DNA from: Chloroflexota bacterium
GTDB lineage: Bacteria > Chloroflexota > Dehalococcoidia > Lucifugimonadales > Lucifugimonadaceae
NCBI GenBank assembly: GCA_009838175.1
Contig: VXSB01000056.1
Location: 19,684-83,683 of the forward strand
Direction: 5' to 3'
Length of the DNA: 64,000 nt
The notes below the pieces were generated by a model. The model was given only the letters and a program-made list of their open reading frames with translations. It ran no database searches and was not told the DNA's origin. How positions within the stretch are numbered: position 1 is the stretch's first letter; each line of letters opens with the position of its first letter. The position numbers and the translations under genes were made by a program. Positions 18,071 to 27,056 of the stretch are shown piece after piece.

Positions 18071-18164
18071 GCGACGGTTTCCACATCATTCGAGTGCCAA
18101 ACAGGGGGCATGGGGAATCCATGCCCCAAGTGCCAAATGGCCACTCGTAATGGGAAACCGTCGC
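18071..18164. repeat. 94-nt near-perfect hairpin element
   Basis: The outer arms are a perfect 12-bp inverted repeat (18071-18082 with 18153-18164). A middle pairing of CATT(A)CGAGTG follows, and the tip is a 9-bp perfect stem (18105-18113 with 18119-18127) closed by GGAAT. The element lies in the 5' region of the nuclease gene, just outside its ribosome site. It could be a REP/MITE-like repeat or a structured leader. No second copy was seen in the window. Confidence 0.75.
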
Positions 18165-18335
18165 GGTTAATCAGGGTACAGCAGGATCATAGAAATGCGA
18201 TACGAACACGATGAGATTCCCAAAGAAACGGTGCCGAATGGGGCAGCTTCATAGGCTCGCTGTTGTGATGCCTAGGTTGTTGCTGACTAGATACAGAAGG
18301 GTGCGGTAGTCACGGCTAAGTAACGCCATAAATTC

Positions 18336-19436
18336 CTACATCGTCAACGCAACACGATTCGCCGTGGTCCCCCCTTCACGCCCCTGCCATTCTGCAAACT
18401 CGAAAGCCTCGTTGATCTCCTCAAGCGGATACTTGTGGGAGATCACATCTGCAATCGGGATATCGTCCTGCACACGTACTAGGAACTGCAACGCCGCTTC
18501 GATGATCCACGGATCGTAGTGCGTCGTACCCAGCCACTGCGTCTGCCCACCGATGACCTTGGACGCCGGTATCGTGATCGTGCCATCGCCGATATTGCCG
18601 ATATCGATGTACTTGCCGTTCGTACGAACCATATCCAAACCCTCCAACGCCGCGGCGGCAATTCCAACGACCTCGACCACTACATCAGCACCGATACCAT
18701 CGGTTAGTTCCATTACCCGCTCGACGCGCGCCTCAGGCGTCGGATATTCGACCAGAGAAACTGTGTCAGTTGCGCCACACTTCATCGCGAGATCGAGACG
18801 CGGCTGTTGACCGTCAATGACGATCACTCTCGATGCGCCTTTCTCGGCCGCCACCGCCGTTGCGTAGATTCCTAGTCCACCGGCACCTTGGATCACGACT
18901 CGATCTCCGAAATCCATCTTCGCCCGTTCCAGACCAAACAGCACCTGCGATAGGGCACAGTTCACCGGCGGGATCGCGTCGCTAGGCAGCTCGTCCGGCA
19001 CCTTGAATGCGTAGTGCCCCTGCGGCAGATAGTAGTAGTCGGCGTACCCACCGTCGCAATACGGATATGAGTCGAGATCCTTCCGCCTCGAACGGTGCGG
19101 GCAAGCGTGAAACTCGGCCCGGATGCACCAGTAGCAACGATTGCACGGGTTAAAGAATGGGAACGCCACACGATCGCCCTCTTTGAGCGGACGCCGCATC
19201 GAGTCTGTCTCGATGCCCTTGCCGAGAGAGTGAACCACACCTGTAAACTCGTGACCGACAATGCGGTTCGAATGCGTCGACATATCGCCCCGCCAGATGT
19301 GCAGGTCGGAGCCGCAGATCACCGCGTGCGTGTTCTTGATGAGCAACCCGCCCGGTTCCACCTCTGGTGTCGGGAGTTCTCCGATCTCGAACGGCACTCC
19401 CGGTGCGTCGAATACGGTCACTTTTCCGATAGGCAT
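18336..19436 (-). CDS. Zinc-dependent alcohol dehydrogenase, paralog 1
   Basis: A 366-residue medium-chain dehydrogenase. The frame runs on to 19535, but the ATG at 19436 gives the MPIGKV start shared with the other copies and has an AGAAAGAAG site upstream. Catalytic zinc residues are Cys in VICGSDLH and His-Glu in GHEFTG. The structural zinc site is the C-x2-C-x2-C-x7-C cluster in CNRCYWC. The Rossmann motif is GAGGLG. It is last in a row of three paralogs. The cluster of aromatic and acidic residues after the zinc loop is shared by all three; the alcohol or polyol substrate is unknown. Confidence 0.92.
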   Translation of the reverse strand: MPIGKVTVFDAPGVPFEIGELPTPEVEPGGLLIKNTHAVICGSDLHIWRGDMSTHSNRIVGHEFTGVVHSLGKGIETDSMRRPLKEGDRVAFPFFNPCNRCYWCIRAEFHACPHRSRRKDLDSYPYCDGGYADYYYLPQGHYAFKVPDELPSDAIPPVNCALSQVLFGLERAKMDFGDRVVIQGAGGLGIYATAVAAEKGASRVIVIDGQQPRLDLAMKCGATDTVSLVEYPTPEARVERVMELTDGIGADVVVEVVGIAAAALEGLDMVRTNGKYIDIGNIGDGTITIPASKVIGGQTQWLGTTHYDPWIIEAALQFLVRVQDDIPIADVISHKYPLEEINEAFEFAEWQGREGGTTANRVALTM

Positions 19437-19480
19437 GTCTGACTTCTTTCTAGATTTCGATGCGAACGCAAACTCGTCGG

Positions 19481-20590
19481 CTACATCGTAAGTGCGACCC
19501 GGTTCGCGGCTGTACCGCCCTCGCGACCATGCCACTCGGCGAACTCGAACGCTTCATCGATCCGATCCAAAGGGAACGTGTGTGACACGACGTTCGCGAC
19601 TGGCATCCGATCCTGTACTCGTACCAAGAACTGAAGCGCCGCTTCAATGATCCACGGATTGTAGTGGACCGTGCCCAACCATTGCGTCTGGTTGCTGATG
19701 ACCTTCACCGCTGGGATCTCAATGCTGCCCGGACCGATATTCCCGATATCGACATACTTCCCGTTGAAACGCACCATATCCAAACCCTCCAACGTCGCCG
19801 CAGCAACGCCCACGACTTCCACAACGATGTCAGCACCAACACCGTCCGTCAACTCCCGAACGCGTTCGACCCTCGACTCCGGAGTCGGATAATCGACCAT
19901 CGAAATCGTGTCTGTAGCTCCGCAACGCATCGCCAAATCCAATCGTGGCTGCTGGCCATGGATCACGATCACCTTTGATGCACCCTTCTCCGAAGCCACC
20001 GCGGTCGCGAAAACACCCAATCCGCCCGCGCCTTGGATCACGACGGTATCACCGAAGTCCATTTTCGCCCGTTCCAAACCGAACAGCACCTGCGACAGGG
20101 CACAGTTGACGGGCGGCACCGCATCCGTCGGCAACTCATCTGGCACCTCGAAAACGTAGTGTCCTGGCGGAAGGTAATAGTAGTCTGCCATCCCCGCATC
20201 ACAGTACGGATGCTCATCCAACGTGTACCACCTACCACGATGTCGGCATGCATGATGCTCACCGCGAGTGCACCAATAGCATCGGTTGCACGGATTGAAG
20301 AACGGGAACGCCACGCGATCGCCCTCTATCAACGGACGCCGCAACGAATCCGTCTCAACTCCTGCACCCAAAGAATGAACGACACCAGTGAACTCGTGAC
20401 CCGTTAGCCTGCGCACGGGCGGTATCGGAACGTCTCCATCACCTCTCCAGCCGTGCAGATCAGAGCCGCAGATCACCGCGTGCGTGTTCTTTACAAGCAA
20501 CCCGCCCGGTTCAACTTCAGGCGCAGGCAACTCGACAATGTCGAACGGAACCCCCGATGTCGTGAAGACTGCAACTCTGCCGGTGGGCAT
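19481..20590 (-). CDS. Zinc-dependent alcohol dehydrogenase, paralog 2
   Basis: A 369-residue paralog with Cys41 (VICGSDLH), His65-Glu66 (GHEFTG), structural zinc cysteines 101/104/107/115 and the GAGGLG nucleotide loop. It starts MPTGRVAVF, in register with the other copies. Compared with paralog 1 it carries a short extra loop (GDGDVPIPPVRR) before the GHEFTG motif, also present in paralog 3. Confidence 0.92.
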   Translation of the reverse strand: MPTGRVAVFTTSGVPFDIVELPAPEVEPGGLLVKNTHAVICGSDLHGWRGDGDVPIPPVRRLTGHEFTGVVHSLGAGVETDSLRRPLIEGDRVAFPFFNPCNRCYWCTRGEHHACRHRGRWYTLDEHPYCDAGMADYYYLPPGHYVFEVPDELPTDAVPPVNCALSQVLFGLERAKMDFGDTVVIQGAGGLGVFATAVASEKGASKVIVIHGQQPRLDLAMRCGATDTISMVDYPTPESRVERVRELTDGVGADIVVEVVGVAAATLEGLDMVRFNGKYVDIGNIGPGSIEIPAVKVISNQTQWLGTVHYNPWIIEAALQFLVRVQDRMPVANVVSHTFPLDRIDEAFEFAEWHGREGGTAANRVALTM

Positions 20591-20635
20591 AAATCACCCA
20601 GCTCTCGCAACAGTTCCCACTTGAATCACCAAATC

Positions 20636-21751
20636 TCACATCGTCAACGCGACGCGGTTCGCTGGCGATCCGCCTTCGCGTCCATGCCATTCCGCAAACT
20701 CGAACGCATCGTTGATCTCTTCGAGCGGATACTTGTGCGAAATCACGTTCGCAATCGGCATCCGATCCTTCGTCCGAACCAAGAACTGTAACGCAGCCTC
20801 AACAATCCACGGGTTGTAATGCATCAAACCCTGCCACTGAGTCTGATTGTTAATAATCTTCCGTGCTGCAAACTCGATGCTCCCACCACTGATGTTCCCG
20901 ATGTCGACATATTTGCCATTAAAGCGCACCATGTCTAGGCCTTCCAGAGTCGCAGCAGCAACACCCACAACTTCGACCACGATATCGGCACCAACACCGT
21001 GGGTCAGCTCTCGAACCCGCTCTACTCTCGACTCAGCTGTAGGGTAGTCAACCATCGAAACGGTGTCCGTAGCGCCGCACTTCATTGCCAAGTCCAAGCG
21101 CGGCTGTTGACCATCGATCACGATCACCTTCGACGCACTTTTCTCAGCTGCGATCGCCGTCGCGAATATCCCCAGTCCACCGGCTCCTTGGATCACTACC
21201 GTGTCACCGAAATCCATCTTGGCGCGCTCCAACCCGAACAACACTTGGGATAGAGCGCAGTTCACTGGCGGCACAGCATCGGTCGGTAACTCATCCGGCA
21301 CCTTGAACGCGTAGTGACCGGGAGGGAGGTAGTAGTAGTCCGCCATCCCTCCATCACAGTACGGATAGGCATCTAATCCCTGATGATTCGCCCGGCCCCG
21401 ATGTGGGCAAGCATGATGCTCGCCGCGGATGCACCAATAACACCGGTTACACGGGTTGAAAAACGGAAACGCGATCCGATCGCCTTCCTTCAAAGGTCTC
21501 CTTAACGAATCCGTATCCACACCCCTGCTCAGCGAATGCACAACGCCCGTGAACTCGTGACCAGTCAACCGACGTTTGGGAGGCGGTTTCTCGTCGCCGT
21601 CACCCCTCCATCCGTGCAAGTCGGAACCGCAAATGACCGCGTGTGTGTTTTTGACGAGTATGCCGCCAGATTCAATCTCAGGCGTCGGCAACTCCTCGAT
21701 CTCGAACGGCACGCCCGATGCGGTGAAGACAGCAACTTTTCCGATAGGCAT
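20636..21751 (-). CDS. Zinc-dependent alcohol dehydrogenase, paralog 3
   Basis: A 371-residue paralog, first of the three in transcription order. The ATG at 21751 (MPIGKVAVF) is chosen over an upstream start at 21829 by homology to its neighbours. Zinc ligands and the GAGGLG motif are all kept. Local sequence similarity to paralogs 1 and 2 runs along the whole length, so the array grew by tandem duplication. The 207 bp to the next, rightward gene should contain the promoter. Confidence 0.92.
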   Translation of the reverse strand: MPIGKVAVFTASGVPFEIEELPTPEIESGGILVKNTHAVICGSDLHGWRGDGDEKPPPKRRLTGHEFTGVVHSLSRGVDTDSLRRPLKEGDRIAFPFFNPCNRCYWCIRGEHHACPHRGRANHQGLDAYPYCDGGMADYYYLPPGHYAFKVPDELPTDAVPPVNCALSQVLFGLERAKMDFGDTVVIQGAGGLGIFATAIAAEKSASKVIVIDGQQPRLDLAMKCGATDTVSMVDYPTAESRVERVRELTHGVGADIVVEVVGVAAATLEGLDMVRFNGKYVDIGNISGGSIEFAARKIINNQTQWQGLMHYNPWIVEAALQFLVRTKDRMPIANVISHKYPLEEINDAFEFAEWHGREGGSPANRVALTM

Positions 21752-21958
21752 ATCTAACCTCTTCTCGATGTTCGCGGCGAAGAATTGATACTCCCCGCTT
21801 GTTGCACGCGAATATACCCCATCAACCACGATTTTGGACGGCGCGCTTGTATACTTTCGACTCGATTAAATTCAGTGCGGCGCAACTAGGCGTTAACCAC
21901 ACGCAGGATCGACGTCACAGGCGCGCCCAATTACGTCAAAAACGAAAGGCAGATCCGA

Positions 21959-23035
21959 TTGCTCGAACGATTCCACGTCCCACATGACATTGCCGTGCAT
22001 GTCGAAATCGACGACATGCGCGCAACCGTCGAAGACATCTTCCGAAAGATGGGAATGCCTGAAGATGATGCCGTCCAATCGGCCGATGTCCTCGTCTACG
22101 CCGACGCTCGCGGCATCGAATCCCATGGTGTCTCCAATATGCTCCGCTCTTATGTCGCTTCCTTCGGCGAAGGCGGCATCAATCCGACCCCCGAACCCAA
22201 AATCATCCGCGAACTACCCGCCGCTGCGACTATCGACTGCGATGGTGGCCACGGCCTCGCAGTTGGTCCGATGGCCATGCGAATGGCCATGGACAGGGCA
22301 GAGGTCTACGGCATCGGCACTATCACCGCCATTAATGGCCGACACTTCGGTGCCTGTGCCTACCACGCGGCGATGGCACTCGAACGCGACATGATCGGCA
22401 TCGCTATGACCACCGGCGGCGTAAACGTCGCACCCGTACACGGAGCCGAACGCTTGGTCGGCTTGAACCCCCTCGGCATCGCCGCGCCAACTCGCGATGA
22501 ACCCCCATTCATCTTCGACGCTTCAATGAGCAGCGTCGCCGGGAACAAAATAATCCTTGCGAAACGCATCGGCGTTCCGGTCCTGCCCGGATGGGTCGCC
22601 AAATCCGACGGCACGCCCGTCATGGAGGAGAGCGATGTCCCAGAAGACTTCATGATGCTCCCCGCCGGTGGCACTCGTGAACTCGGAGCCCACAAAGGCT
22701 ATTCAATGGCCGTCATGATCGAGATCCTCTCCGGCATACTCGGCGGCAACGGTGGCGGACCCAACCGGCGACAAGGCGCATCGCACCACTTCATCGCCTA
22801 CAACCTCGAAGCCTTCACCGACATCGAAGACTTCAAGACCGATATGGACGAATACATGCGTGCGCTCTCCAATAGCAAACCCGCCCCGGGACAAGAGCGC
22901 GTCGTATACGCCGGACTACCCGAACACGAGGAAGAGATCGAACGCCGCGAACACGGCATCCCGTATCACCCCGAAGTAATCGACTGGTTCCGCCACATCA
23001 CTGCCGAACTCGAAATCCCGTGGAGGCTTACATAA
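21959..23035 (+). CDS. Ldh2-family malate/ureidoglycolate/lactate-type dehydrogenase
   Basis: A 358-residue member of the type-2 malate/L-lactate dehydrogenase family (NAD(P)-dependent, not a Rossmann fold). Family blocks seen are VLVYADARGIESHGV with the catalytic-region His, GHGLAVGPMAMRMA, NGRHFGACAYHA, GLNPLGIAAPT and GYSMAVMIEIL. Substrates in the family include malate, ureidoglycolate, 2,3-diketogulonate and sulfolactate; none is indicated here. A TTG at 21959 has a GAAAGG site upstream; a GTG at 21995 is also possible. It is divergent from the alcohol dehydrogenase array and 54 bp upstream of an HpcH/HpaI aldolase gene. Confidence 0.9.
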   Translation: MLERFHVPHDIAVHVEIDDMRATVEDIFRKMGMPEDDAVQSADVLVYADARGIESHGVSNMLRSYVASFGEGGINPTPEPKIIRELPAAATIDCDGGHGLAVGPMAMRMAMDRAEVYGIGTITAINGRHFGACAYHAAMALERDMIGIAMTTGGVNVAPVHGAERLVGLNPLGIAAPTRDEPPFIFDASMSSVAGNKIILAKRIGVPVLPGWVAKSDGTPVMEESDVPEDFMMLPAGGTRELGAHKGYSMAVMIEILSGILGGNGGGPNRRQGASHHFIAYNLEAFTDIEDFKTDMDEYMRALSNSKPAPGQERVVYAGLPEHEEEIERREHGIPYHPEVIDWFRHITAELEIPWRLT

Positions 23036-23089
23036 CCGAATCCATCCATCGAACCAAACGACGACCACCATCCCATAAGGAATCACAAA

Positions 23090-23977
23090 ATGGGCATCAA
23101 CAAATGCATTGACCTACTTAAAGAAGGCCAACCCTTCTACGCAACCCACACACCTGAACTCACCTACGACGCCGGCGTCGAATTGGCTCAAACCTGGGCC
23201 GATATGATCCTCATCGACTTCGAGCACCGCCACTTCGATGTCGGAGGCTTGGGCGATTTTATGAAGGGGTTGAAGGCAGGCGGTCCAACCCCCAGCGGGC
23301 ACCTCACGCCCACCGTCGTCACTACGCTTCCGCACAATGCAATCTCTGTCGATGAAGTCCGACATAACGCATGGCAGATGCGCCACGCGCTCACGACGGG
23401 CGTCCACGGTCTCCTTCACACTCACGCACGCGATCCCGAAGCAGTGAAGTGGTTCGTGGCTGCTTGCAGATATCCATTCCAGAAACTCGCCCGCGACGTC
23501 ATCCCTGAAGGTCTACGCGGCGGTGGAGGGCAGGGCATACCCGCAGAGATATGGGGCCTCTCTCCACGCGAATACGTCGAGATCGCTGATCCGTGGCCGC
23601 TCAACCCAAACGGTGAGCTTCTCCTCGGACTCAAGATCGAAGACCGACACAGCCTACCTAACGCTGACGAGATCGCATCAGTGCCCGGCATCGGCTTTGC
23701 AGAATGGGGTCCCGGCGACATGGGAATGTCACACGGCAACCCCGACGCGCACGACCCGCCGTACCCCGACTATATGGACCACGCCCGCGACACCATTAAA
23801 GGTGCTCTCGACAAGGCCGGCGTTGGCTTCTACTCCAGTTGGGCTGACGACAACATGACGCAAGAAGAGCGCATCGACCACCTCATCGACAACGTCGGCG
23901 TAAAAATGATGGGCGCACCCAACAAAGAATGGGCCGACTACGGACGCGCTAAGACCGGACGGACGATGCCGGTTTAA
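23090..23977 (+). CDS. HpcH/HpaI-family aldolase C
   Basis: A 295-residue protein of the HpcH/HpaI aldolase / citrate lyase group, longer than aldolases A and B because of inserted loops. Candidate active-site residues are Asp-Glu-His in LIDFEHRHFD, Glu in GLKIEDRH and Asp in GPGDMGMS. It is closely paralogous to the next gene, and both start MGINKCIDLLKEGQPFY. AAGGAA lies before the ATG. Both probably cleave or condense a 2-keto acid, but no substrate can be proposed with support. Confidence 0.87.
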   Translation: MGINKCIDLLKEGQPFYATHTPELTYDAGVELAQTWADMILIDFEHRHFDVGGLGDFMKGLKAGGPTPSGHLTPTVVTTLPHNAISVDEVRHNAWQMRHALTTGVHGLLHTHARDPEAVKWFVAACRYPFQKLARDVIPEGLRGGGGQGIPAEIWGLSPREYVEIADPWPLNPNGELLLGLKIEDRHSLPNADEIASVPGIGFAEWGPGDMGMSHGNPDAHDPPYPDYMDHARDTIKGALDKAGVGFYSSWADDNMTQEERIDHLIDNVGVKMMGAPNKEWADYGRAKTGRTMPV

Positions 23978-24023
23978 GGTGAACCGCGAACTCTTCACCG
24001 CCTACTGTCAAATGCCATTTGTT

Positions 24024-24059
24024 CCCTCTCCCTTGTTGGGAGAGGGTTAGGGTGAAGGT
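24024..24059. repeat. Palindromic intergenic repeat, family 1
   Basis: A CCCTCTCCC / GGGAGAGGG stem with a 5-nt loop (24024-24046) followed by TTAGGGTGAAGG. It is the same unit as at 32753, 32815, 40081 and the window's right end. It lies between two paralogous aldolase genes. Confidence 0.85.
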
Positions 24060-24181
24060 GCGCCTTAAACTCACGCCTTCTCATAAACGCACCCAAATCA
24101 ACCGTACAGCCCATAACCCGTTAAAGTATGGAAACGCGCATCCAAGCGCATTGCAAAATCCGTACCGAAGGAATCACACCT

Positions 24182-25069
24182 ATGGGCATCAACAAATGCA
24201 TCGACCTCCTCAAGGAAGGGCAGCCTTTCTACCACACTCCTACGCCCGAACTCAGTTATGACGCCGGACGCGAGATGGCCCAGACTTGGGCAGACATGGT
24301 CCTCATCGATTTCGAACACCATCATTTCGATATCGGAGGTCTTTATCAGTTCATGAGAGGTCTCAAAGACGGCGGCCCCACACCGAGCGGTCACCCCACA
24401 CCTGCGGTCGTGACTTCTTTGCCTCACAGCGCATACTCGGTCGAAGAGGTGCGGTACAACGCCTGGCAGATGCGCCACGCCCTCACCACCGGCATTCATG
24501 GTCTGCTCCACACCCACGTACAAAGTCCCGAAGCAACTAAATGGTTCGTCGCCGCCTGCCGATACCCCTTCCAGACCATCGGCACCGACATTATCCCCGA
24601 GGGGATCCGTGGAGGAGGAGGGCAGCGCCAACCCGCAGAAATTTGGGGCGTCGCCCCCCGGGAATACGTCCAAATCGCCGACCCCTGGCCAATGAACCCC
24701 AACGGCGAACTCATGCTCGGCCTCAAGATCGAAGACCGCCATTGCCTACCGTTCGCCGAGCAGACCGCCGCCGTCCCGGGCATCGCCTTCGCTGAGTGGG
24801 GACCCGGAGACATGGGAATGTCGTTCGGTGACCCGGATGCACACGACCCGCCGTACCCCGACTTCATGGATAACGCCCTCAACATCGTCAAGACGGCGTT
24901 GGAAAACAACAACATTGCCTTCTATGCCGCATGGCAAGACGAAGAGATGAACAACGAGCAACAGGTCGACCAGCTCATCGATGGACTCGGCTGCAAGATG
25001 ATCGGTGCATTGACCAGAGACATCGCCGACTACGGACGCGCCAAAACCGGCCGCACAATGCCGGTCTAG
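24182..25069 (+). CDS. HpcH/HpaI-family aldolase D
   Basis: A 295-residue near-duplicate of aldolase C. The ATG at 24182 is chosen because it reproduces the paralog's start exactly; the frame is open to 24128. Active-site blocks LIDFEHHHFD, GLKIEDRH and GPGDMGMS are conserved, as is the C-terminal YGRAKTGRTMPV. A REP-like hairpin begins 13 bp after the stop codon. Confidence 0.88.
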   Translation: MGINKCIDLLKEGQPFYHTPTPELSYDAGREMAQTWADMVLIDFEHHHFDIGGLYQFMRGLKDGGPTPSGHPTPAVVTSLPHSAYSVEEVRYNAWQMRHALTTGIHGLLHTHVQSPEATKWFVAACRYPFQTIGTDIIPEGIRGGGGQRQPAEIWGVAPREYVQIADPWPMNPNGELMLGLKIEDRHCLPFAEQTAAVPGIAFAEWGPGDMGMSFGDPDAHDPPYPDFMDNALNIVKTALENNNIAFYAAWQDEEMNNEQQVDQLIDGLGCKMIGALTRDIADYGRAKTGRTMPV

Positions 25070-25078
25070 CACACATTC

Positions 25079-25103
25079 GTCATTCCCGCGAAGGCGGGAA
25101 TCT
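25079..25103. repeat. REP-like repeat, family 2
   Basis: GTCATTCCCGCGAAGGCGGGAATC, with an 8-bp stem ATTCCCGC/GCGGGAAT around GAAG (25082-25101). A diverged second copy is at 40790-40815. It sits directly after the aldolase D stop and could protect or end that transcript, but no T-tract follows. Confidence 0.8.
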
Positions 25104-25339
25104 AGTGCGGTGGTAGTTCTCGAACCCCATCGCACCTGCAGAAGCGTGGTAAACTTCAAGCCATCTGAACCAAGCCGCCGATATAGACGAGACATCTGCA
25201 AAACCCACCTCCTTGCGCTGATAAGGAGGAGCACTTCATTAAATCGGCTGTAGGCGAAGGTTCAGACACCCTCTTGCTTGCATAGCCCAGGCGGGGAGAC
25301 TGGAGTTTTGTAACGATCTCAGCAAAGGAGGTTGAGGAA
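25104..25339 (+). promoter_or_regulatory. Possible structured 5' leader of the small anchored protein
   Basis: A 236-bp non-coding stretch before a gene with a very strong ribosome site. It holds a 7-bp hairpin CCTCCTT/AAGGAGG (25208-25229, loop GCGCTGAT) whose right arm is itself Shine-Dalgarno-like, then G-rich segments around 25285-25305. The true Shine-Dalgarno AAAGGAGG lies about 8 bases before the ATG at 25340, and the left arm CCTCCTT could pair with it instead. I recognise no known riboswitch class. Confidence 0.3.
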
Positions 25340-25819
25340 ATGACAACTCAATCTACCGGAAGCCTGAAAGGCCGCATCGCGGGCATTCTGATCGTCCTCA
25401 TCGCCCTGCCGGTACTCGCATTGGCGCCAGCATATTTAGCCTCCCGCTTTATGATGCAATCGCCAAGCTTGGACATCGAGCAGATAAGTTTTCAGCCGTC
25501 GGCGGCAGATTTATCTGACGAGAAGAGCATCCAGAGTAGTATCACGACTGTCGACGAAGAGCCTATTCTGCCAGATGAAGGATTTGCGATAATCGTCGAC
25601 TCTGTGACGTCTGATGATCCTGCCTTTGGCGATTTTTCGGGAGAAGTTGTGTTTCTGGACACACTATCGGACGATGATTGCATCTTCACGCTCCGTTTTT
25701 TTGAATCGAGCAACGGCGAAGCAGAGACCTTTACGGGGCACATCAAGATCGCCGACGAAGTCAGGTCAGACGATCGCAACTGCGGCATCTTTTTCAAGGA
25801 CGACTGGGAAGCGCAATAA
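25340..25819 (+). CDS. Small membrane-anchored protein, unknown function (1)
   Basis: A 159-residue protein not recognised. A single hydrophobic segment (about residues 12-36) follows a short basic N-terminus, so the rest is probably outside the membrane. The outer part is acidic and ends in a block with two cysteines (DDCIFTLRF and RNCGIFF) resembling the block in the 26529-27056 protein (GCGLTLHL and INCALKF). AAAGGAGG stands 8 bases before the ATG, the strongest ribosome site noticed in the window. It lies in a row of three similar-sized anchored proteins just before the amino-acid importer genes. Confidence 0.75.
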   Translation: MTTQSTGSLKGRIAGILIVLIALPVLALAPAYLASRFMMQSPSLDIEQISFQPSAADLSDEKSIQSSITTVDEEPILPDEGFAIIVDSVTSDDPAFGDFSGEVVFLDTLSDDDCIFTLRFFESSNGEAETFTGHIKIADEVRSDDRNCGIFFKDDWEAQ

Positions 25820-25874
25820 GCCAACGTCATCGTGATTACCGCAGTTGCGATTATGAACTGCAGAGAAACCCTAC

Positions 25875-26471
25875 ATGCTTAGGCGATTGGGCAAAGTGAT
25901 CGCTTCCATAACTGCGACGGCGGGAATCGTCATCGCACTTCTGGTCGTCATAGCAGCTGTCGGACAACGACATTCGTCACAGCTGGCTCGGTCAGGCGCT
26001 AATGCCGACATCTACGTGATGAGCGGCTACACCGGATCTCCGATAACTTGCCACCGAGACAACAACGGGATCACGATCGAGACCGACAATGGCCAGCTCC
26101 GCGCTGTCATGGTAGGACGCGAAGGATTAGAACAATGCATTGAGGGGTATAAATCTGGACGCATCCCATTCGATCCTAGGAACTACATTGGACGCTATGA
26201 AGCCGGATACGTCATTTGGGAAGGCGTCGATCACGAGAACATCTACCACTGGGGCGTCCCCGACGAATGCGCGCCACACTACCAATTCAAGCAGAAGAGC
26301 CATCCTTGGTTAATTGACGCCTTAGGTCTAGTCGAGACCATAGAAGTGACTTTCGCATGGACCGGCACAGACGCTGAATGGGGTACATGTTCGGTTGCCC
26401 GCGAAAAACAGATCGCCGAGATTGACCTGTCCGAATTCGAAATCGCCACGACAGATAACGCTCCAAACTAA
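25875..26471 (+). CDS. Small membrane-anchored protein, unknown function (2)
   Basis: A 198-residue protein not recognised. A basic start (MLRRLGK) and a hydrophobic segment at about 9-29 suggest a membrane anchor or signal sequence. The remaining domain has four cysteines (PITCHRD, EQCIEGY, DECAPHY, GTCSVAR) that could form two disulfides outside the cell, plus several aromatic residues (YEAGYVIWEG, YHWGVPDE). It belongs to the three-gene group of small anchored proteins at 25.3-27.1 kb. Confidence 0.7.
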   Translation: MLRRLGKVIASITATAGIVIALLVVIAAVGQRHSSQLARSGANADIYVMSGYTGSPITCHRDNNGITIETDNGQLRAVMVGREGLEQCIEGYKSGRIPFDPRNYIGRYEAGYVIWEGVDHENIYHWGVPDECAPHYQFKQKSHPWLIDALGLVETIEVTFAWTGTDAEWGTCSVAREKQIAEIDLSEFEIATTDNAPN

Positions 26472-26528
26472 CGCGCTAAAATACAGACATCTCGCCACTA
26501 TCTATGCCGATCAGAGGACTAAGCCACG

Positions 26529-27056
26529 ATGAAATCGGGCTCCAACGCCCCCAGGCTTCGCCGTTTCACAGCGGTCTTGGCAGTGATTGCCGCGTTAATA
26601 GTCACCGCATTGACACCCTCATTGGTCGTCTCGCTGGTACTCACACAAGATACCGTCGACCAGGTCAAGCCCACGGAACAAGCTAAAACCATCGACGTTA
26701 CCGACATCGATGAAAACGGCACAGTGATGTATGCCGTTTCATCTAGCTATAGGCAACCTGGGTTTGAGACAGAATCTCTCACAGAAGCCTTACGCGGCTC
26801 GGATCTGATTAAAGTTACGTTTCAGGACTCCGATTCATCTTCACACCCAGTGAACCAAGGAGCCAACGAAGGATGCGGTTTGACATTGCACCTGAGTTCA
26901 GACGATCGATATGATGCTGGCACCAAAACTTACGTCGGATACATCAGAGTAGAAGACGGGGAACCCGAAGCCATTATCTCAACCAACATCAATTGCGCCT
27001 TGAAGTTTGTCGAGAGCGAAACTGATTACGAATTGGAACCAGTCGATCTCCCATAA
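26529..27056 (+). CDS. Small membrane-anchored protein, unknown function (3)
   Basis: A 175-residue protein not recognised. A basic N-terminus (PRLRRF) is followed by a hydrophobic stretch (about 14-38). The C-terminal block with two cysteines and the pattern GCGLTLHL...KTYVGYIRVEDG...NCALKF parallels DCIFTLRF...ETFTGHIKIADE...NCGIFF in the 25340-25819 protein. The two are likely distant paralogs with a small disulfide-bonded beta domain. Start at ATG 26529. Confidence 0.7.
   Translation: MKSGSNAPRLRRFTAVLAVIAALIVTALTPSLVVSLVLTQDTVDQVKPTEQAKTIDVTDIDENGTVMYAVSSSYRQPGFETESLTEALRGSDLIKVTFQDSDSSSHPVNQGANEGCGLTLHLSSDDRYDAGTKTYVGYIRVEDGEPEAIISTNINCALKFVESETDYELEPVDLP

Noticed and set aside
25255..25310. 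A known riboswitch ahead of the small anchored protein
   Set aside because: The G-rich segments do not match the conserved cores of the riboswitch classes I compared by eye.
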